Shown: positions 10,435 to 22,547, counted from the stretch's first letter. The stretch is 64,000 nucleotides of DNA from Sepiola atlantica (GCA_963556195.1 OY744523.1:77704445-77768444); one strand, 5' to 3'. Numbers and translations are program-made. Notes: generated by a model from the letters alone, not told the origin.

Positions 10435-13171
10435 GTGTTCAGCTGCCAGCAGAGAAACCTGTACTTTATGCAAATGGGATTTGGACTGTGAGGAGAAAAC
10501 GGTGCTGCAGGTGTCAACCGTGCAAGTATCGAAAGAGTCATTGTTGAAGCCGGAACTAGTGTTCACAAAACATGTCGGGTTAATCACATAAACAAAAAGG
10601 ACATTGCTTTAGCGAAAAAAAGGATGATTCTGCTCGGCCAGTAAAAAGGAGTGCTCGTGTTTCTCTGGGACCATATGACAGTAAAACGCATTGCTTTTAC
10701 TGTGAAACTAATACTATGAAAAAAGAATATAAACGAAAAAGTGAGGGAAAGATTTGCTATGTGAAGACTGATGCATTTGCTCAAACCATCCTTGTGCATT
10801 GCAAAGCAAGAGGGGATGAATGGGCTACTGTGCTTCAAGGTGCACAACTAGTCAGGTAATGTTAACTTCCATACAATGAGAAGCATTCCAAAACAGTTTA
10901 TGCCAGTCGAATCAACGAAATAACGAAAAAGTGAAATAGCAAAAGACAGTGATCAGGATGAAGCATTCGAAAGGGTGTGTATTCCTAGAGGAAAACGATC
11001 AGGAACAGGTAACGATATCGAACCTTGTAGTTAAAATGGGAGAATACTTACGAGGTAGCAAGTCAATGGCGTATGGAAATTAGTACCCCAAGAAAAAGCT
11101 GATAAGTTGATATAGAAACATTTTATTTGTGACTGAAGGCCATTGTGGTGTCGCAAACATTGTGACATTTAGGGGAAAACCTGTGACATTCTTTGTAGAT
11201 ACTTCAATTCATCTCTGACAGATAATGAGGAAGCACAAAAACGAGCAATTCTCAAAACTGCAGCAAAACTCATCAAAGCTGACATCAAGATGACCGTGGC
11301 GCCAGTGGAGGATACGTATCCAAAAACAGCCGAACTGAAACTAGTGGCAGCATTAGACATCATTCCTACAAGTTTGCGGTTCTTGTTGCAACATCTGTTT
11401 GTTGGGAATGGTACATCCACAAAGGTTGCTGGCATAGAACATGCTGTTGTTCAAGCAGTGCGTCCAAGAGTTTTAATTTCACCTTACAGGTCACGATTCT
11501 TGATCGATAGTCTCTCAATCATGGGATTTGCTTCATCAAACCTAGAGTTACAAAGGTTTGAAGTGAATGCAGTATGTTCCCTTGCTCCAGATGTGTTAGG
11601 CAGTGACATGGACATTCTTGATCAGTCCCTGTTATTTGCCGAAGTCAGCGTGGATAACAACATTATAATGTTGGATGAAAAAGATACCTTCCATGTGAAG
11701 GGCATGATTGCAACTATCACAGCAGGGAATCAAGTCTGTCATGGCATACGAAGTCAAAAAACAGCGGACTTGAAATTTGTTGAAATGACAAAGATTGATA
11801 CTATACATTACTGTTTTTCAAAGCATATCAACCGTGGCATTGGATTTCAGTCTCTCTTCACACTGACGTCTGTGATTGCAGAGTGGACATTTTCTGGGAA
11901 TGTCCTTTCGCTTAAACCAAACTATTCACAGCTAGCAACTCATGATGCACCTGATGCATAAGGAGTGCGAATATCCGCGAAAATCATTCGTACAGTTTCT
12001 CCCCATGATTGACATGAATCCAGGAGATAAAAACCTCTATCTTGTCCACCCTAGATTACCTATGCGGTCTTTCGTCAAAACACAACATATCATTACGTTT
12101 GATCAACCGCTATTTTGGAAGGCTTCTGAAATCATGAACGCTGTTCCAAAGGGTACTCCATTTTCTAATTTTTATTTTTAATGGAAATCGCTCCAGACAA
12201 GGCAGGCAGTCACTTGATGTAAGGAGCTATAAAATACTATTTCAAGGTTAAAAACGAGCCAACGATAAGTGTTAGATGGATAGATTCCAACTCAGAAAAC
12301 AGCAATTCATCCCTCTTTGTCAGAAACATCGCTCATGGAATGTGAGGACAAAATAAGGAAGTGAGAGTTACGTCCAAATAGCGACCAACCCATTCATGAG
12401 GGTATGGAATGTTCCAAGCAATAGCTTAGGTGCTATTGGGACGTTGATGGATGGCAGTGGACTCAAAAAGATCATGGAGACAGTATATGGGGAAAATGCT
12501 ATTGTACACATAATGAGCGATGCAATGAGCGTTTTGTTTCATGCTAGTGGATCAGTGTCTTACACGTCAGATTGTTGCCAAAATCTTGGAGGATGAATCT
12601 GGTTTTTAGGACCAAGTAGATAAACTTGAGCAACTGAAGATGCTGCTGGAGACTGGGGAATGTTATTTGAAGTAATTGTTGGAATCAGATTGCATTGGTA
12701 GGATTTACAACAGTCTAACTCTGAAAAGGGATGAACCGGCAAGTTCCTCCAAAACCAGCAAACTATGGAATTGCTAGGACACTTGTTGCAGCTGATTGAA
12801 TGGGGTCTTGAGAACTGTATCCCAGTGCCATCTCTGATTGTCTGACAATACTCGAAGCCGCTGGTCTTCCAAATTATCTGAAGTCAGCTTACTACCAGGT
12901 TATGGAATAGATGTGATGTAGTGATGAAATGGTGCTATCTGAGTGGGGGAGGACGATGGAATGGGACACACTTGTTCCAGTGATGATGGACAAAAGCCCT
13001 GCTCCAGATGCACTGATACAGATAATTCATTTCAACTGTTGGGAAAGATGCGATACCCTAAGGTGTACCTGCCGGAGGCATGGATTAGAATGTACTAGTT
13101 CATGTGGACATTGTCAAGATGGAAATGGTGACAATATGAAAAATGATCCAGTGGAAGATGATGAGGAGGAG
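10435..13171 (+). pseudogene. Decayed zinc-module / CXC-tailed transposase-like gene
   Basis: Successive plus-strand frames read as one protein after frameshifts. An N-terminal zinc module has ETCTLC (10454-10471) and VHKTCR (about 10557-10575) followed by NKKDIAL. A second module has HCFYC (about 10689-10703) and a QTILVHCKARGDEW tail ending at a stop at 10857. Later come a LEENDQEQVTI stretch (about 10992-11025), KAAAKLIKADI-like sequence (11260-11290), the longest open part at 11290-11961 with VDNNIIMLDEKDTFHVKGMI, ITFDQPLFWKA (12093-12125), GAIGTLMDGSGLKKIMETVY (12430-12489), LEAAGLPNYLKSAYY (12850-12895), and a cysteine-rich tail NCWERC...RCTC...LECTSSCGHC (13034-13122). I recognise this order from a large uncharacterised multicopy protein family of molluscs and cnidarians. 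About 1.5-2 kb of that protein appears deleted near 12905-12930. At least five frameshifts or stops make it non-functional. Confidence 0.65.
12168..12230 (-). mobile_element. LINE 3' terminal fragment inserted in the CXC gene
   Basis: About 60 bp match the LINE tail at 8692-8748 and 59943-60012 (GGAAATCGCTCCAGACAAGG ... CACTTGATGTAAGGAGCT). The A-rich end on the minus strand abuts the coding frame after ITFDQPLFWKA, so it is one of the breaks in that gene. Confidence 0.7.
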
Positions 13172-13189
13172 TGAAAAGTTTTGAAAAAG

Positions 13190-13560
13190 TACTGTGACAT
13201 AAGTGAATCAGGGTGGATGCAACAAGGATAATGGGCATGAGGTAGCCCTTGATATTGTATAAGGGTTTATTTGGCATCACTTGTAACCCTTTCATGTGAA
13301 AGATTGACCCTAAAAACATCCAAGATGTATTGATTTATCATGAAAAATGACCATGTTTCACATATAAATGGAAAAAGACTTCTAAACCCTAGAAAGTCAT
13401 ATTCGAAATTTGACTCTTTCCCATACTCTGATCTTGTCCAACTTTTAGTATGGTGTTGACTAGACTCACCCGAGCACAAAACCACCAAATATCAAAATTT
13501 TGCAATTTTGGGGGGGTCAGTCACTATCTTGACCCGTCTATCAGGAATCTAAAGATGTTG
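13190..13560 (-). repeat. Right long terminal inverted repeat
   Basis: Complementary to 9740-10140, beginning inside at the TGAATCAGGGTGGATGCAAC region and continuing outward through ATTTGGCATCACT (13269-13281) and CTTTCCCATACT (13416-13427). A G-run at 13509-13516 replaces the CCCTAACCC-like stretch of the left arm. Confidence 0.7.
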
Positions 13561-13565
13561 TTCGG

Positions 13566-14081
13566 ATTGCTCAAAAGGATCCTTCGGGTAACCCAACCTA
13601 GTAATATCTAAAATTTTATTGAAATCAATACATTTCATCAATATATGTTTCACTGAAAATCTTGGGTCTACAAAAAAATAAAGACTTGTCAGGTGGAGGA
13701 AAGAAGCAATAGTACTTACTTACTTAAGTTGTGAAATAAATTGACTTTCTGCAGCATAATCTGACCGTCTGATAACTTATACAATGTGGCTGATCAAGTC
13801 ACTTCAATAAACGAATAAATAATCTGACGTGCACTGATAGCAAAGATGGCTCATTGGAATATTCAAGTAAACGTGTACTCGACCAGACAAAAAAAGCAAC
13901 ATAGAGGACTGGAAAGGTACATTTCCTCTCCCTTATAACTACTTCAATGATCATGTGATAAAAAGTCACATGATTCAAGAAAAGAATGAAACTAGCTACT
14001 GGAACAGTAGCAAAAACTCACTATGAAGCGAACTGATAACAAGATATTGTTGTTTGGAAGAAACAGCTTACCTTGTGGGCT

Positions 14082-14083
<2 letters not shown>
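13566..14083. other. No recognised gene
   Basis: No motif or repeat relation recognised. Confidence 0.5.

Positions 14084-14130
<47 letters not shown>
14084..14130. repeat. (TA)n microsatellite
   Basis: 47 bp of TA repeats. Confidence 0.95.
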
Positions 14131-14133
<3 letters not shown>

Positions 14134-16981
14134 CCGGCTGTTTTACTGATGGAATACTTCATTTCAGCCTCTGTCGGGTCATTAGGAGAGAATATGCACT
14201 GTTTCAGGGCCTTTCTCTCAACGTTTTTTTTTGCGTATCGGACACCACCACCCTCACTGATGTGAGGCCCCATTATCTGAATCGCATTTCAATCTAACTG
14301 TTGAATCAAATCAAAACAACTGACTTTACAACGGCTTAGCGTCTCACGTGTCGTTTGATGACTCAGCGTCTCGTCTGTTTTTGTTTTTGTTTTTAACGGT
14401 TGAGCGTCTTACGTCTTTGTTGTATGAAAACGTTCTCTTATATCGAAGAGAAAATTTTTTTAAATAATTAAATAAATTAAAATAAATTAAAATAAAGTCA
14501 ATAGCTAAATAAATAAATAAAATAAATATAAATAAATAAATGCCTAAATAAATAACATTCCTAAATTATCCAAATGGTTCAATTCATAAATAATTTTAAT
14601 AAATAAATTTTAAAAAATGTTTTCCTCTCACAGAGATAGTTATACAGTGAACGCTTTCTATTATATGACCATGTGATATTCCTTTTCTCTCAGAGCCACC
14701 TTATTTCTTAAGTTTCACATCTCCCTCTGTCACATGTTTTTCTTGACTGGTGGTTAAGTAGATTTCTCTTTTTCACCATACAATGCCATACAAATCCGGT
14801 ATATAACATGACCACATTTTACCAACCGTTGATCATACTTCTTTCTTTCTAATTTTTTATGTAGTGCATTGCTTATTGTATGATCAAGCATGCACCATTA
14901 ATCTGGGAAGTTTCATCTCACTCGCCTTGGTTTCCGACGTCTCATCAGAGCGCTGTTTATAAGTCATTGGGTGAGAAACACACCCCATTTTGCTTTGATG
15001 AATCTTCATTCTTTTTTTGGAGTTAAATTTCCGTCCACAGACGCACGGGAAGTCCGTGTATTGTTCTTTATTCGTTAACTATAAATAGTCCTTAAAAATG
15101 ATAAGAACATTTGGTTAGTTATGAATCCGACGACACAAGGTAAGTACTAACCCTAACCCTAATCCTGACAACAAAGTGGAGCACGACAGCCAACATAGAA
15201 TATGGAGGATATTTTATTTTAAGCAGATATGAGTGTGTTACATATGTGTGGCCTATGTAGAGTCAGTCAAGATTTATCTTTCCCTTTCTCACTCTTTTAT
15301 AACTTTGATTTTTTTTCAGTTTATTTTTGTTTGTGTCAGTATTCCAAAGAATTTGCCATTTATTTGTCATGAATTTTAAACTGTTGATTTTAGATTTGTA
15401 AATGGAACTTTAGTGTTAGTTTTAATTTTTAAAAATGACTCGGAATTGTCAGGATTTTAAATGTGGTGAAATGAAGGAAAATATTACATCATATACTTAC
15501 ATTCTCATCTAACATCCTATTCTGACAATAAAAAAAACTGAAGACTGGGGAAGGACAGAATTTGTTGGTTAAATGGAGGATGTATTATGGGTGTGTTGGG
15601 GGGGGGGGCGAAAAGAATGGGATGGTTCAGTTTACTTAACTTGTTGCATATCAATTTTCTTAAAAGGAGAGAAAAAGAAAGTGAAGATCATTTTTGATGA
15701 GGGGGGGGGGGAGCTGAGCAAACGTATCAGATTCAAACCTATCCTGGAGATTTTGAGAAGAGTGTCATTGTGACTTTGTTGTTGTTTTTACACCATCCAC
15801 ACTTTTATTGTATTCTTTGTTTTGCGTTTTTCTTTTTTTACCCCACCCCACCCCACTGTGAAACCATTATGGGTGGCTGTTGACAATTCTTTTTTTCAGA
15901 ATTTTCAAACAATAATGTCTGCTATAAAAATAGCTGAAAATATTAATGTTTAATATAGTGGAGTCAAAAATAGCATTTAGTTGTATGTATTAAATACGTT
16001 TTGGGGTAAACGTCTAAAAGACAAAATAAAAATACATGCTAAGAGATATGTGTCAAAAGCATAGGACTGATGATGAATAAAACTGGTTGGGGGGGGGGGA
16101 GAGAAAATAAAATAAATAAAGTGAGATAATGAAAACAAAAAATAAAATAAGAAACAAAATAAAAATGAAACATGATTGATCGTAGAATATTACTAGGACA
16201 ACTTTTCGGTTTACAAATTGTGCAAAGGTAGTTTGAATAATCAATATTAATAAAAGGTTCTGAAATGTGCCATTTTCATGACGCCATATTTACTTTCTAG
16301 TCAAATCCAATTGGTCACAGAATTGTCCAGTTTATATGTTCAATTGTTATTATAATTATCATCTTAGAAAGTTTTATCTGAAGGAAAACTGATTTCAAAT
16401 AACATCAGTTTGAGTGAACAGTCACAAAAATATCTTAGACCTTTTATTGTCATTCCTCCTTTTATCTAGTACTAGCAAAAACAACCCGCCCTAAGGGCAG
16501 CAATTACTGTAACAATAGTTTTCTTTACAGAAAAAAAGAAATAATTTTTATTTAACATTTTGGTAATTTGGAGGAAAACAACAAAAATATGATTGTTGTA
16601 GTTTTATTTGATATATTCTAATGTTGGGAAATTTACTGTGCATGAACATAGACAAATTTTATTTATTAGAAAAAGAAAGGTTAATTGATATGGTCTTTAA
16701 GATATTCAACGTCGAGGAATTTTATTTTGTTTCAGCATAAAAATGAAAATGAATTCCCCATTAAAACTGGTTATATAATGAAATTAATAAATGAAAGACT
16801 GAACGTCGATTGGTCAAATAAAACAAATTCATATTACTGAGTAATTTGAAATGGTTACTTTGTGCTTTTTGCCTTTATTATTAAAAACAGAAAAAAGAAT
16901 TAATAAATAGTAAAAAATCATGTTTTTTGTAATTTAGAAAGATTAGAGGAGGTCTTTTTTCTTTTTCATGACAAATGTTAG

Positions 16982-16982
<1 letters not shown>
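14131..16982. other. Long AT-rich stretch without genes
   Basis: Holds AAATAA-rich low-complexity sequence (14455-14560), three short echoes of AGCGTCT(C/T)ACGT near 14337-14417, and several G-runs (15600, 15703, 16088). No reading frame here shows a protein motif. Confidence 0.5.

Positions 16983-17043
<61 letters not shown>
16983..17043. repeat. (ATC)n microsatellite
   Basis: About 60 bp of TCA/ATC repeats. The methionine-run peptide on the minus strand is an artefact of this repeat. Confidence 0.95.
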
Positions 17044-17044
<1 letters not shown>

Positions 17045-17045
17045 A

Positions 17046-17370
17046 GTTTTTCAGGGTATTCACACGTAATCGCCTAAAAAGTAGAATTTCATGGGAGTGG
17101 CCTGAGAGTGTCAATCTACAATAATAGCCAAACTTTTAACATTTTGATTTACGCTTAAAATAAGATATTTAATTAGCAAATTTGAAAAAGGTTATTTATT
17201 TAATTTTCACGGGGAAGGTAAACACAACTAAACAAATCAATTGCTTATAATTAAAATTAAAAAAAAAAGGATGTATAGTTAAAAAAAAAAAAAAGATTAA
17301 AGAGCCGCCACTAAATCCCCTCTCCCAAAATGAAATTCAGCTTTTTTAGGCGATTATGTGTGAAGAGTTA
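17046..17370. mobile_element. Foldback repeat with CACACGTAATCGCC ends
   Basis: The left arm GGGTATTCACACGTAATCGC plus CTAAAAAGTAGAATTTCATG pairs with its complement at about 17325-17370 (AGGCGATTATGTGTGAAGAG). The interior has an A/T-rich core. Diverged related copies lie at 17500-18130 and a fragment is found inside the MITE at 6465-6535. Confidence 0.65.
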
Positions 17371-17499
17371 CCACTGTGGAAAACGGGAAGACGAAAAATA
17401 AACAATTAATTTAGAATTTAGAGTAGGCGATCAATTTCATATATATTTAACGTAAAATGATGCCCCATCTCCTGGCTATTCTAACTTTTTAGGAAAATT

Positions 17500-18130
17500 A
17501 ATAAAAATATTTTAACCACTAACCCTAAGTCCGAGTGGCAAGGTCACAAAACTACACGTTAAATAGACCCCCCCCCCCCGCAAAAAAAATAAATAAAAAC
17601 GCAACGGATTTAGTTCCCATAGCAAAGAAAATAGAATTTAGTTAATGCCCTAAAACGCTAGAATGGCCCGGAAGTTAGGGGATCATTTTAAATTAAATGT
17701 ATATACGAAACTGATCCCTACTCTAAATTCTAAAATAAACGTTTTTTTTATCTTTCTGACAAGTTTTTAAGGGTGTTCATACGTAATCGCCTAAAAATAA
17801 AAATCTATTTTTGTTTTGTGGAAGGTGGGGTAATTTAACAGAGGATGTTAATCTACACTTATACTGTGAATCTTTTTTTGTTTCGTAATTTGGACAGAAT
17901 AGTGAAACGATGGTTTGTAGTTGTTATTTATTTTTCACGGAAAATTTAAAACTACAAAAATTAAATGTTGAAATAATAAAAAAAAAATTGTTTAAGCGTT
18001 TAGTTATAATGAATGCTGCTATTTTAGGAAAAACTATGCTTTAAAAATGAGGTTTATAAAAATACTTGTGGATTTTTGTGGAGGCGGCTGAGGAGAATTT
18101 GAAATAAATATTTTGTCAAAAGAAATTATT
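17500..18130. repeat. Diverged copies of the CGTAATCGCC repeat family
   Basis: CCCTAAGTCCGAGTGGCAAGG at 17520-17541 matches 6467-6490. GGGTGTTCATACGTAATCGC at 17771 matches 17056, and the following ~200 bp (CAATCTAC..., TTATTTA.TTTTCACGG) stay alignable. The region is a cluster of truncated family members, with no coding content. Confidence 0.6.
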
Positions 18131-18384
18131 ACCCTTGCAGGAGGGGAGGCACACGTCCTTTTAAAAGTAATGAACATTCGATCTTTTGTGATTATCACTT
18201 TAATTAATTACTGGTAATATCAACAAAACTATTCCATATATATAAGAAAATAAGACAATCAAATTATAATCGAATAACAGCAAACAATTATTTATTTTGA
18301 ACTGTTTAATAATATAATTATGCAAATTAGATAAACAAAAGATTGTATTTGCAACTTTGCTTGAAAATATTTCGCATTTATTCA

Positions 18385-18760
18385 TCTTCGGCCTTTTGGT
18401 CGAGATCAAAGTGTAGTATCTGTTCCGACTGATACTGCACCCTATAGACTGGTATTGTCTTGGCCTTCGGGGCTTGATTTACGCCGGTCTATGGGATTGT
18501 CCTGTGCAGTTCTAGGAGGTCCACCCTCCCAGGCTTTGCCTCCCCTCTTTGGGGAGGAGTAAGTTAATTGCTTACTGCTTGAGGCGTTCCTACCGGGGAA
18601 TGCCGACGGGGCTGCCCAGGCAATTTTTGATGGTCAGAGTGCTCACCTCTCGGGCGCTGGCTTTTCAACCCCCACTTTCCGACCCGAGCTTGGGTCACAT
18701 CTTACTTGTGGGAGTAGGATAAAAACTGGCCTTGTGCCTAACTCCTGGAGAGGAGTAAAT
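18385..18760 (+). mobile_element. U2-snRNA-headed SINE, copy 2
   Basis: Starts TCTTCGGCCTTTTGGTCGAG then ATCAAAGTGTAGTATCTGTT, matching U2 snRNA from about nt 6 to 46 with three changes. The body follows (CTAGGAGGTCCACCCTCCCA, TTTGGGGAGGAGTAAGTTAA, ACCGGGGAATGCCGACGGGG) and the end is GGCCTTGTGCCTAACTCCTG plus GAGAGGAGTAAA at about 18760. This copy keeps a segment (about 18635-18675) missing from copy 1. No Sm-binding site is seen, so it is not a snRNA gene. A LINE-like or other tail is not evident. Confidence 0.8.
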
Positions 18761-20639
18761 TACCCCATAAACCCCGTTTTGAGAAGGGGTTAGTTCATAC
18801 AAAGAAAGTAATAGTGCACTACCCTACTGATGCTACCACAAGTAACAAAGCTAAGCTGTGTACTCCATTAGACCAAACCAATTCTAGTCCGGGAAGCCGG
18901 CAAAACCAAGCAAGCATCACAAGCAAAAGAAACTATTACATAATTAAGTGGTCTGCGGAGGAGACTAAAATTCGTGTATTCACTGCTTTACTTACACAAC
19001 GTTTCAGAAGTAGGGAAGCTCCTTAAATGGACACTCGGATATCTATGTACCTCATAAAGAAATCAAGTGTTAACCCCAGGATTAACTAAACTCAAATAAA
19101 GGGAGGGGACAGTTAAATATTATGAATATATTTGTGTTCTATATTATATGAGATGGTGGAATGTGTTTGTGATAATATCTAAGATGATGGATTCAGTGTG
19201 TCACACTCAAAAGGCCAAACGCGATGTTTGAATGAGTTGCATATTTATAGGATTGGTTGAGATCAGTTCAGGAGGACGTGTAATCAATCACCGGGAAAAC
19301 AAGAAAATTGAGAAAATACAATTGTGAATTCATTTACGAAGATTATTGTCATGAAATCTATAAACGCTTTTGTATATCTAAACGAGTGATTATTTAGTCT
19401 GCAAGGCTAGAAATAAGCAAAGGATACCACAAAGTGAAAAATGAGTATTGTACAAGATATATATACAGGGTGTTTGAGACAAATTTGACACGTTTTAGAA
19501 AGAGAAGGAAAAACGTAATATCTTGCCATCAATAATTGATGCATTTTCAAAATTTAAAGTGCATCTCTTAGAGGATCACTCAAAGAAGTCGTTCTAAGCT
19601 TCCACCACAGCTTCTAGGCGGGACTTGAACCTGTATTAATTTTTTACATTAGATTTTAATTTGATTAAAATTCAGCAAATTCTGAAATCTACTAATCATT
19701 TTAAACGTTTTATAAAATCAGCCAATTTCTCCTTCGAAATGTTGGTATTTGGTGAAGCATAAATATATTGTGTAATAAGAGAAATAAGGCAAAATTTTAT
19801 ACTTGAAATACAACAGGTGGTTTTGCTTTTAATTCGCAAGAATTATATCTCATAAAGATTCATGGGAGTATCACATATGCCAATGTCAGCAGAAGTTTTC
19901 TTTCGTTTTTTACCACAAAGAAGCTCATGCATGTTATTCTAATGTAAAGATCGAGAAGTAGCAGACATTCAAAACACATAAAAAACGTTCTCTTCTAAAT
20001 ATGCACAGTTTTTTTTGCAACATTCTTACTTTTCCTGTTTCAGTTCTTTGACGAAAATGGATCTACTAAAAATACATGTCACCATTTCATCATACTTATT
20101 AAAAACATTCATTTTTCTTCATGCACATAAAATATATAACATACGACTGACTTAATAAAATTTCTAGCTTAAAGTTTAGTTTTGATCTTTTAATTATTTC
20201 TTTTCATTTTGTCATTATTGGCACACATTCAAACAAGACACAAAATCTTCTTTCTTGAAGACAGAGAAAAATAAAATTGTATAAAAGAATAAAAATCAAA
20301 TATCGCTCAGAAACTTTAAATGCCAAAATATTTAAAATTTTAGCTAATATTTTTACTTGTCAATTAAAATTTTTCTAAAGTCTAATAAAATCTTTTTGAG
20401 AATGTCTCAGTTGAAATATTTTATTTTAAATTACTTATAGCCAAACTAGTTGTAATCAGGTAATGTCATGAGTTACCTTCCTTGTGGGAGATTTTCTAAG
20501 ATGATTTTTTCTTTACTATTGAGTCATCACTTATGAAGGTTAAAAGCCACTCGAGGATAAAGGTTAATGCGACTGAAATGATTGTCAGCTGAAAAATGAG
20601 GAAAACTATGGGAGTACTAACATTTATCAATAGTATGAA
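18761..20639. other. No recognised gene
   Basis: A 70-codon open frame at 18814-19026 shows no motif that I can name. The remainder is AT-rich. A single transposon-like end lies at 19467. Confidence 0.5.
19467..19495 (+). repeat. Solitary CAGGGTGTTTGAGACA transposon end
   Basis: TATATATA is followed by CAGGGTGTTTGAGACAAATT, the form of a Tc1/mariner-type terminus after TA. No complementary end is visible downstream, so it is a half element or a chance match. Confidence 0.4.
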
Positions 20640-21590
20640 CTGGTTATTACTTATGGGGACGTTTTTGACAAGAATTTGTTGACATCGGATTTGAAGACGA
20701 CCAGGTTGTAATTAGCAGGGAAGCAGTTCTGCAGAAATGTGTTCCACAAACGGGAAGCAAAAAAGCTCTGTCCATGAACATTCTGTCTGATGCTTGCACA
20801 TGGAGGAAGAAAGCAAAGTACAAAACGATGTCTTGCTGTGAATGTCTTACAATGAGGAACCAAAGATTGGAGCTCAGACGAGCACCTTCCATGATAATAA
20901 CGATAGAGCAGAGAGAGACTATCAATGTCTCTTCTGTGAGAAAGGATTTGTAGAAAAGAGAAAAGATCACTCCCCACCAGATTTCAAAGTCGATTTTGTA
21001 GGAAAAAGTGCTCTGTGGAGCTCTTCTTCAGATGTGGCAGCAGTATGTCCTCTTTTGACATATCTGACTCTTATATAGGTAGAGGATCGCATCAGGTGTC
21101 AGCTACTTTCTGGAGCGGTAGAATGATCCAATTATTATTCCAGCAAACTTAGCAATGGACTGGATATACATCTTCAGTTTAGATTTGGAGTGAATGTCAG
21201 TCCTAGGAGCTTATCAAAATAAGGGACTTCTTCAAGGAGAAAGCCATTTATTTTGCTTGGGGCAAAACGGATCTGAGCGTTGGGGGTGAAAGGAGAGAAG
21301 CTTAGTTTTAGAGGTGTTAAATGTAACATGCTCCAGGTCGAAAGAGAGAAAATTAGTGAGATCTTGATCATCCATGTGCTCTGAAGTGAAGACATAGATA
21401 GTCGTGTCGTCTATATAGATGTCAACAAATGATCTGGGATCATTAATAAGGATTAGGAGGAGTGTTTGCCTCAGAATGTCGGCGTTGATTCTGTGTGCTT
21501 CAGAGCTCTGTTCATCAACAACTACTTTTATAAACCTATCTGAGCGAAAGCATTCGATAGTTGTGAAAGAACTCTCTAATCTATAAATAT
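20640..21590 (-). pseudogene. L2/CR1-like LINE reverse transcriptase, 3' half
   Basis: On the minus strand successive frames give FIKVVVDEQ (about 21525-21550), a motif-B-like ILRQTLLLILINDP, the catalytic motif C YIDDTTIY (about 21391-21414), then a thumb region and the family-typical C-terminus with RDIDSLSLLYRYYHGRCSSE (about 20900-20960) and FKSDVNKFLSK just before the stop near 20650. Frames shift at least three times. The upstream RT motifs and endonuclease are missing, so it is a 5'-truncated, dead copy. A closely related copy lies at 44825-45895. Confidence 0.8.
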
Positions 21591-22454
21591 AAATAGCTTG
21601 TACAAAAACCTATTCTAAGCTGAACAAAATTGCTTTCTTATTCGCTGCCCTAGTTGTGCTTCTCTGTACTCTTCTGCCATCTTCATACGTCTGACATATT
21701 TACCAACCATCTGGCAATTTTTAATTAACCTCTTTATTTAATCAGTAAAAGTAGATTTTCTTTCAGGACATGTTGCCGGCCCATAGATAAAATGATTTAT
21801 CTAGATTTTCCTTCTAATGATTGTGAATTTAATCCTGGCTATACTTAACAGATTTGATTTACCTCTCTTAATTATGGACAATAGAAGAACAAGAACAATC
21901 TATAGATGAAAAGTTCAGTCTCAATTCTCAGAATGTCAGGATGACATACACACGAAGAAGTCCTGGTTGTACGCGGGCCGAAATGTTGTGACAATAACAA
22001 TCAAAGTTGAATGTAAATAAAATAAAGAAACAAGTTTAATCTACATTCAGAGGGGGAAGGGGGAAGTACTGACTCTTAATACTCAGCTTAACGAAGTCAG
22101 TCTGTCAATAAAATTTGGGATATTTCACTTTTGTTCACTTAAAACACAAAGTTTTGTAGCATTAGATGTCAATGATTCTAGACCTTTCATAGCAGCTCGC
22201 ATATTTGTGGTACATATGCATTTTTCTGTTTTATGTTGTTTCAATAGTTAATATTATTTTATGTCAGGACACAACAATTATTGTAAAAACATTCATTGAA
22301 CACAAAGTGCTATAATGAACTACAGATGGAAAGTAATCAGAGATTGATAGCTATCACAACACTTTTAAAAAAATTAACAGATCTAAATGCAATTCAATGA
22401 TTGTCTGAAAAAAAAACAAACACAATGTTTCAAACATTTGGTACTTGTGTTTGT
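21591..22454. other. No gene; contains a CGAAATGTTGTG module
   Basis: The stretch 21950-22010 reads GAAGAAGTCCTGGTTGTACG then CGGGCCGAAATGTTGTGACA. This matches the 3' module of the SINE-like repeats at 26062-26105 and 29008-29045. Confidence 0.5.
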
Positions 22455-22545
22455 TTTTCTTCAGACAATCATCATGAGAAAGTCTTGAAATAAAAACGAA
22501 ACGTTGATGAATACATAAATAATATTTTTTAGTTTTCCTTTTTCA
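22455..22545 (+). repeat. Dispersed repeat with AACGAAACGTTGATGAATAC
   Basis: Contains AGAAAGTCTTGAAATAAAAA followed by CGAAACGTTGATGAATACAT and TTTTCCTTTTTCAATT. It is the same family as 32348-32445 (opposite strand), 35826-37140 (split) and 62402-62500 (opposite strand). Confidence 0.7.
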
Positions 22546-22546
22546 A

Positions 22547-22547
<1 letters not shown>

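Larger units (their letters stand above)
9735..13565 (+). mobile_element. Long-TIR element carrying a decayed CXC-tailed gene
   Basis: A ~3.8-kb unit bounded by imperfect ~400-bp inverted repeats (9740-10140 and 13190-13560) that enclose one plus-strand decayed gene (10435-13171). This layout is that of a DNA transposon with long TIRs. The outer ends and target-site duplication could not be fixed because similarity fades outward (left limit somewhere around 9710-9745, right limit 13560-13590). The gene's C-terminal eight-cysteine-like cluster suggests an Academ-like element. That assignment is from memory and uncertain. A 60-bp LINE tail has inserted at about 12168-12230. Confidence 0.6.

Noticed and set aside
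11290..11961. 223-codon frame as an intact gene
   Set aside because: It is the longest open piece of a larger decayed protein; matching pieces lie in other frames on both sides.
18385..18450. Functional U2 snRNA gene
   Set aside because: Only the first ~45 nt of U2 are present; the Sm site and 3' stems are missing, and the same junction occurs in a second copy.
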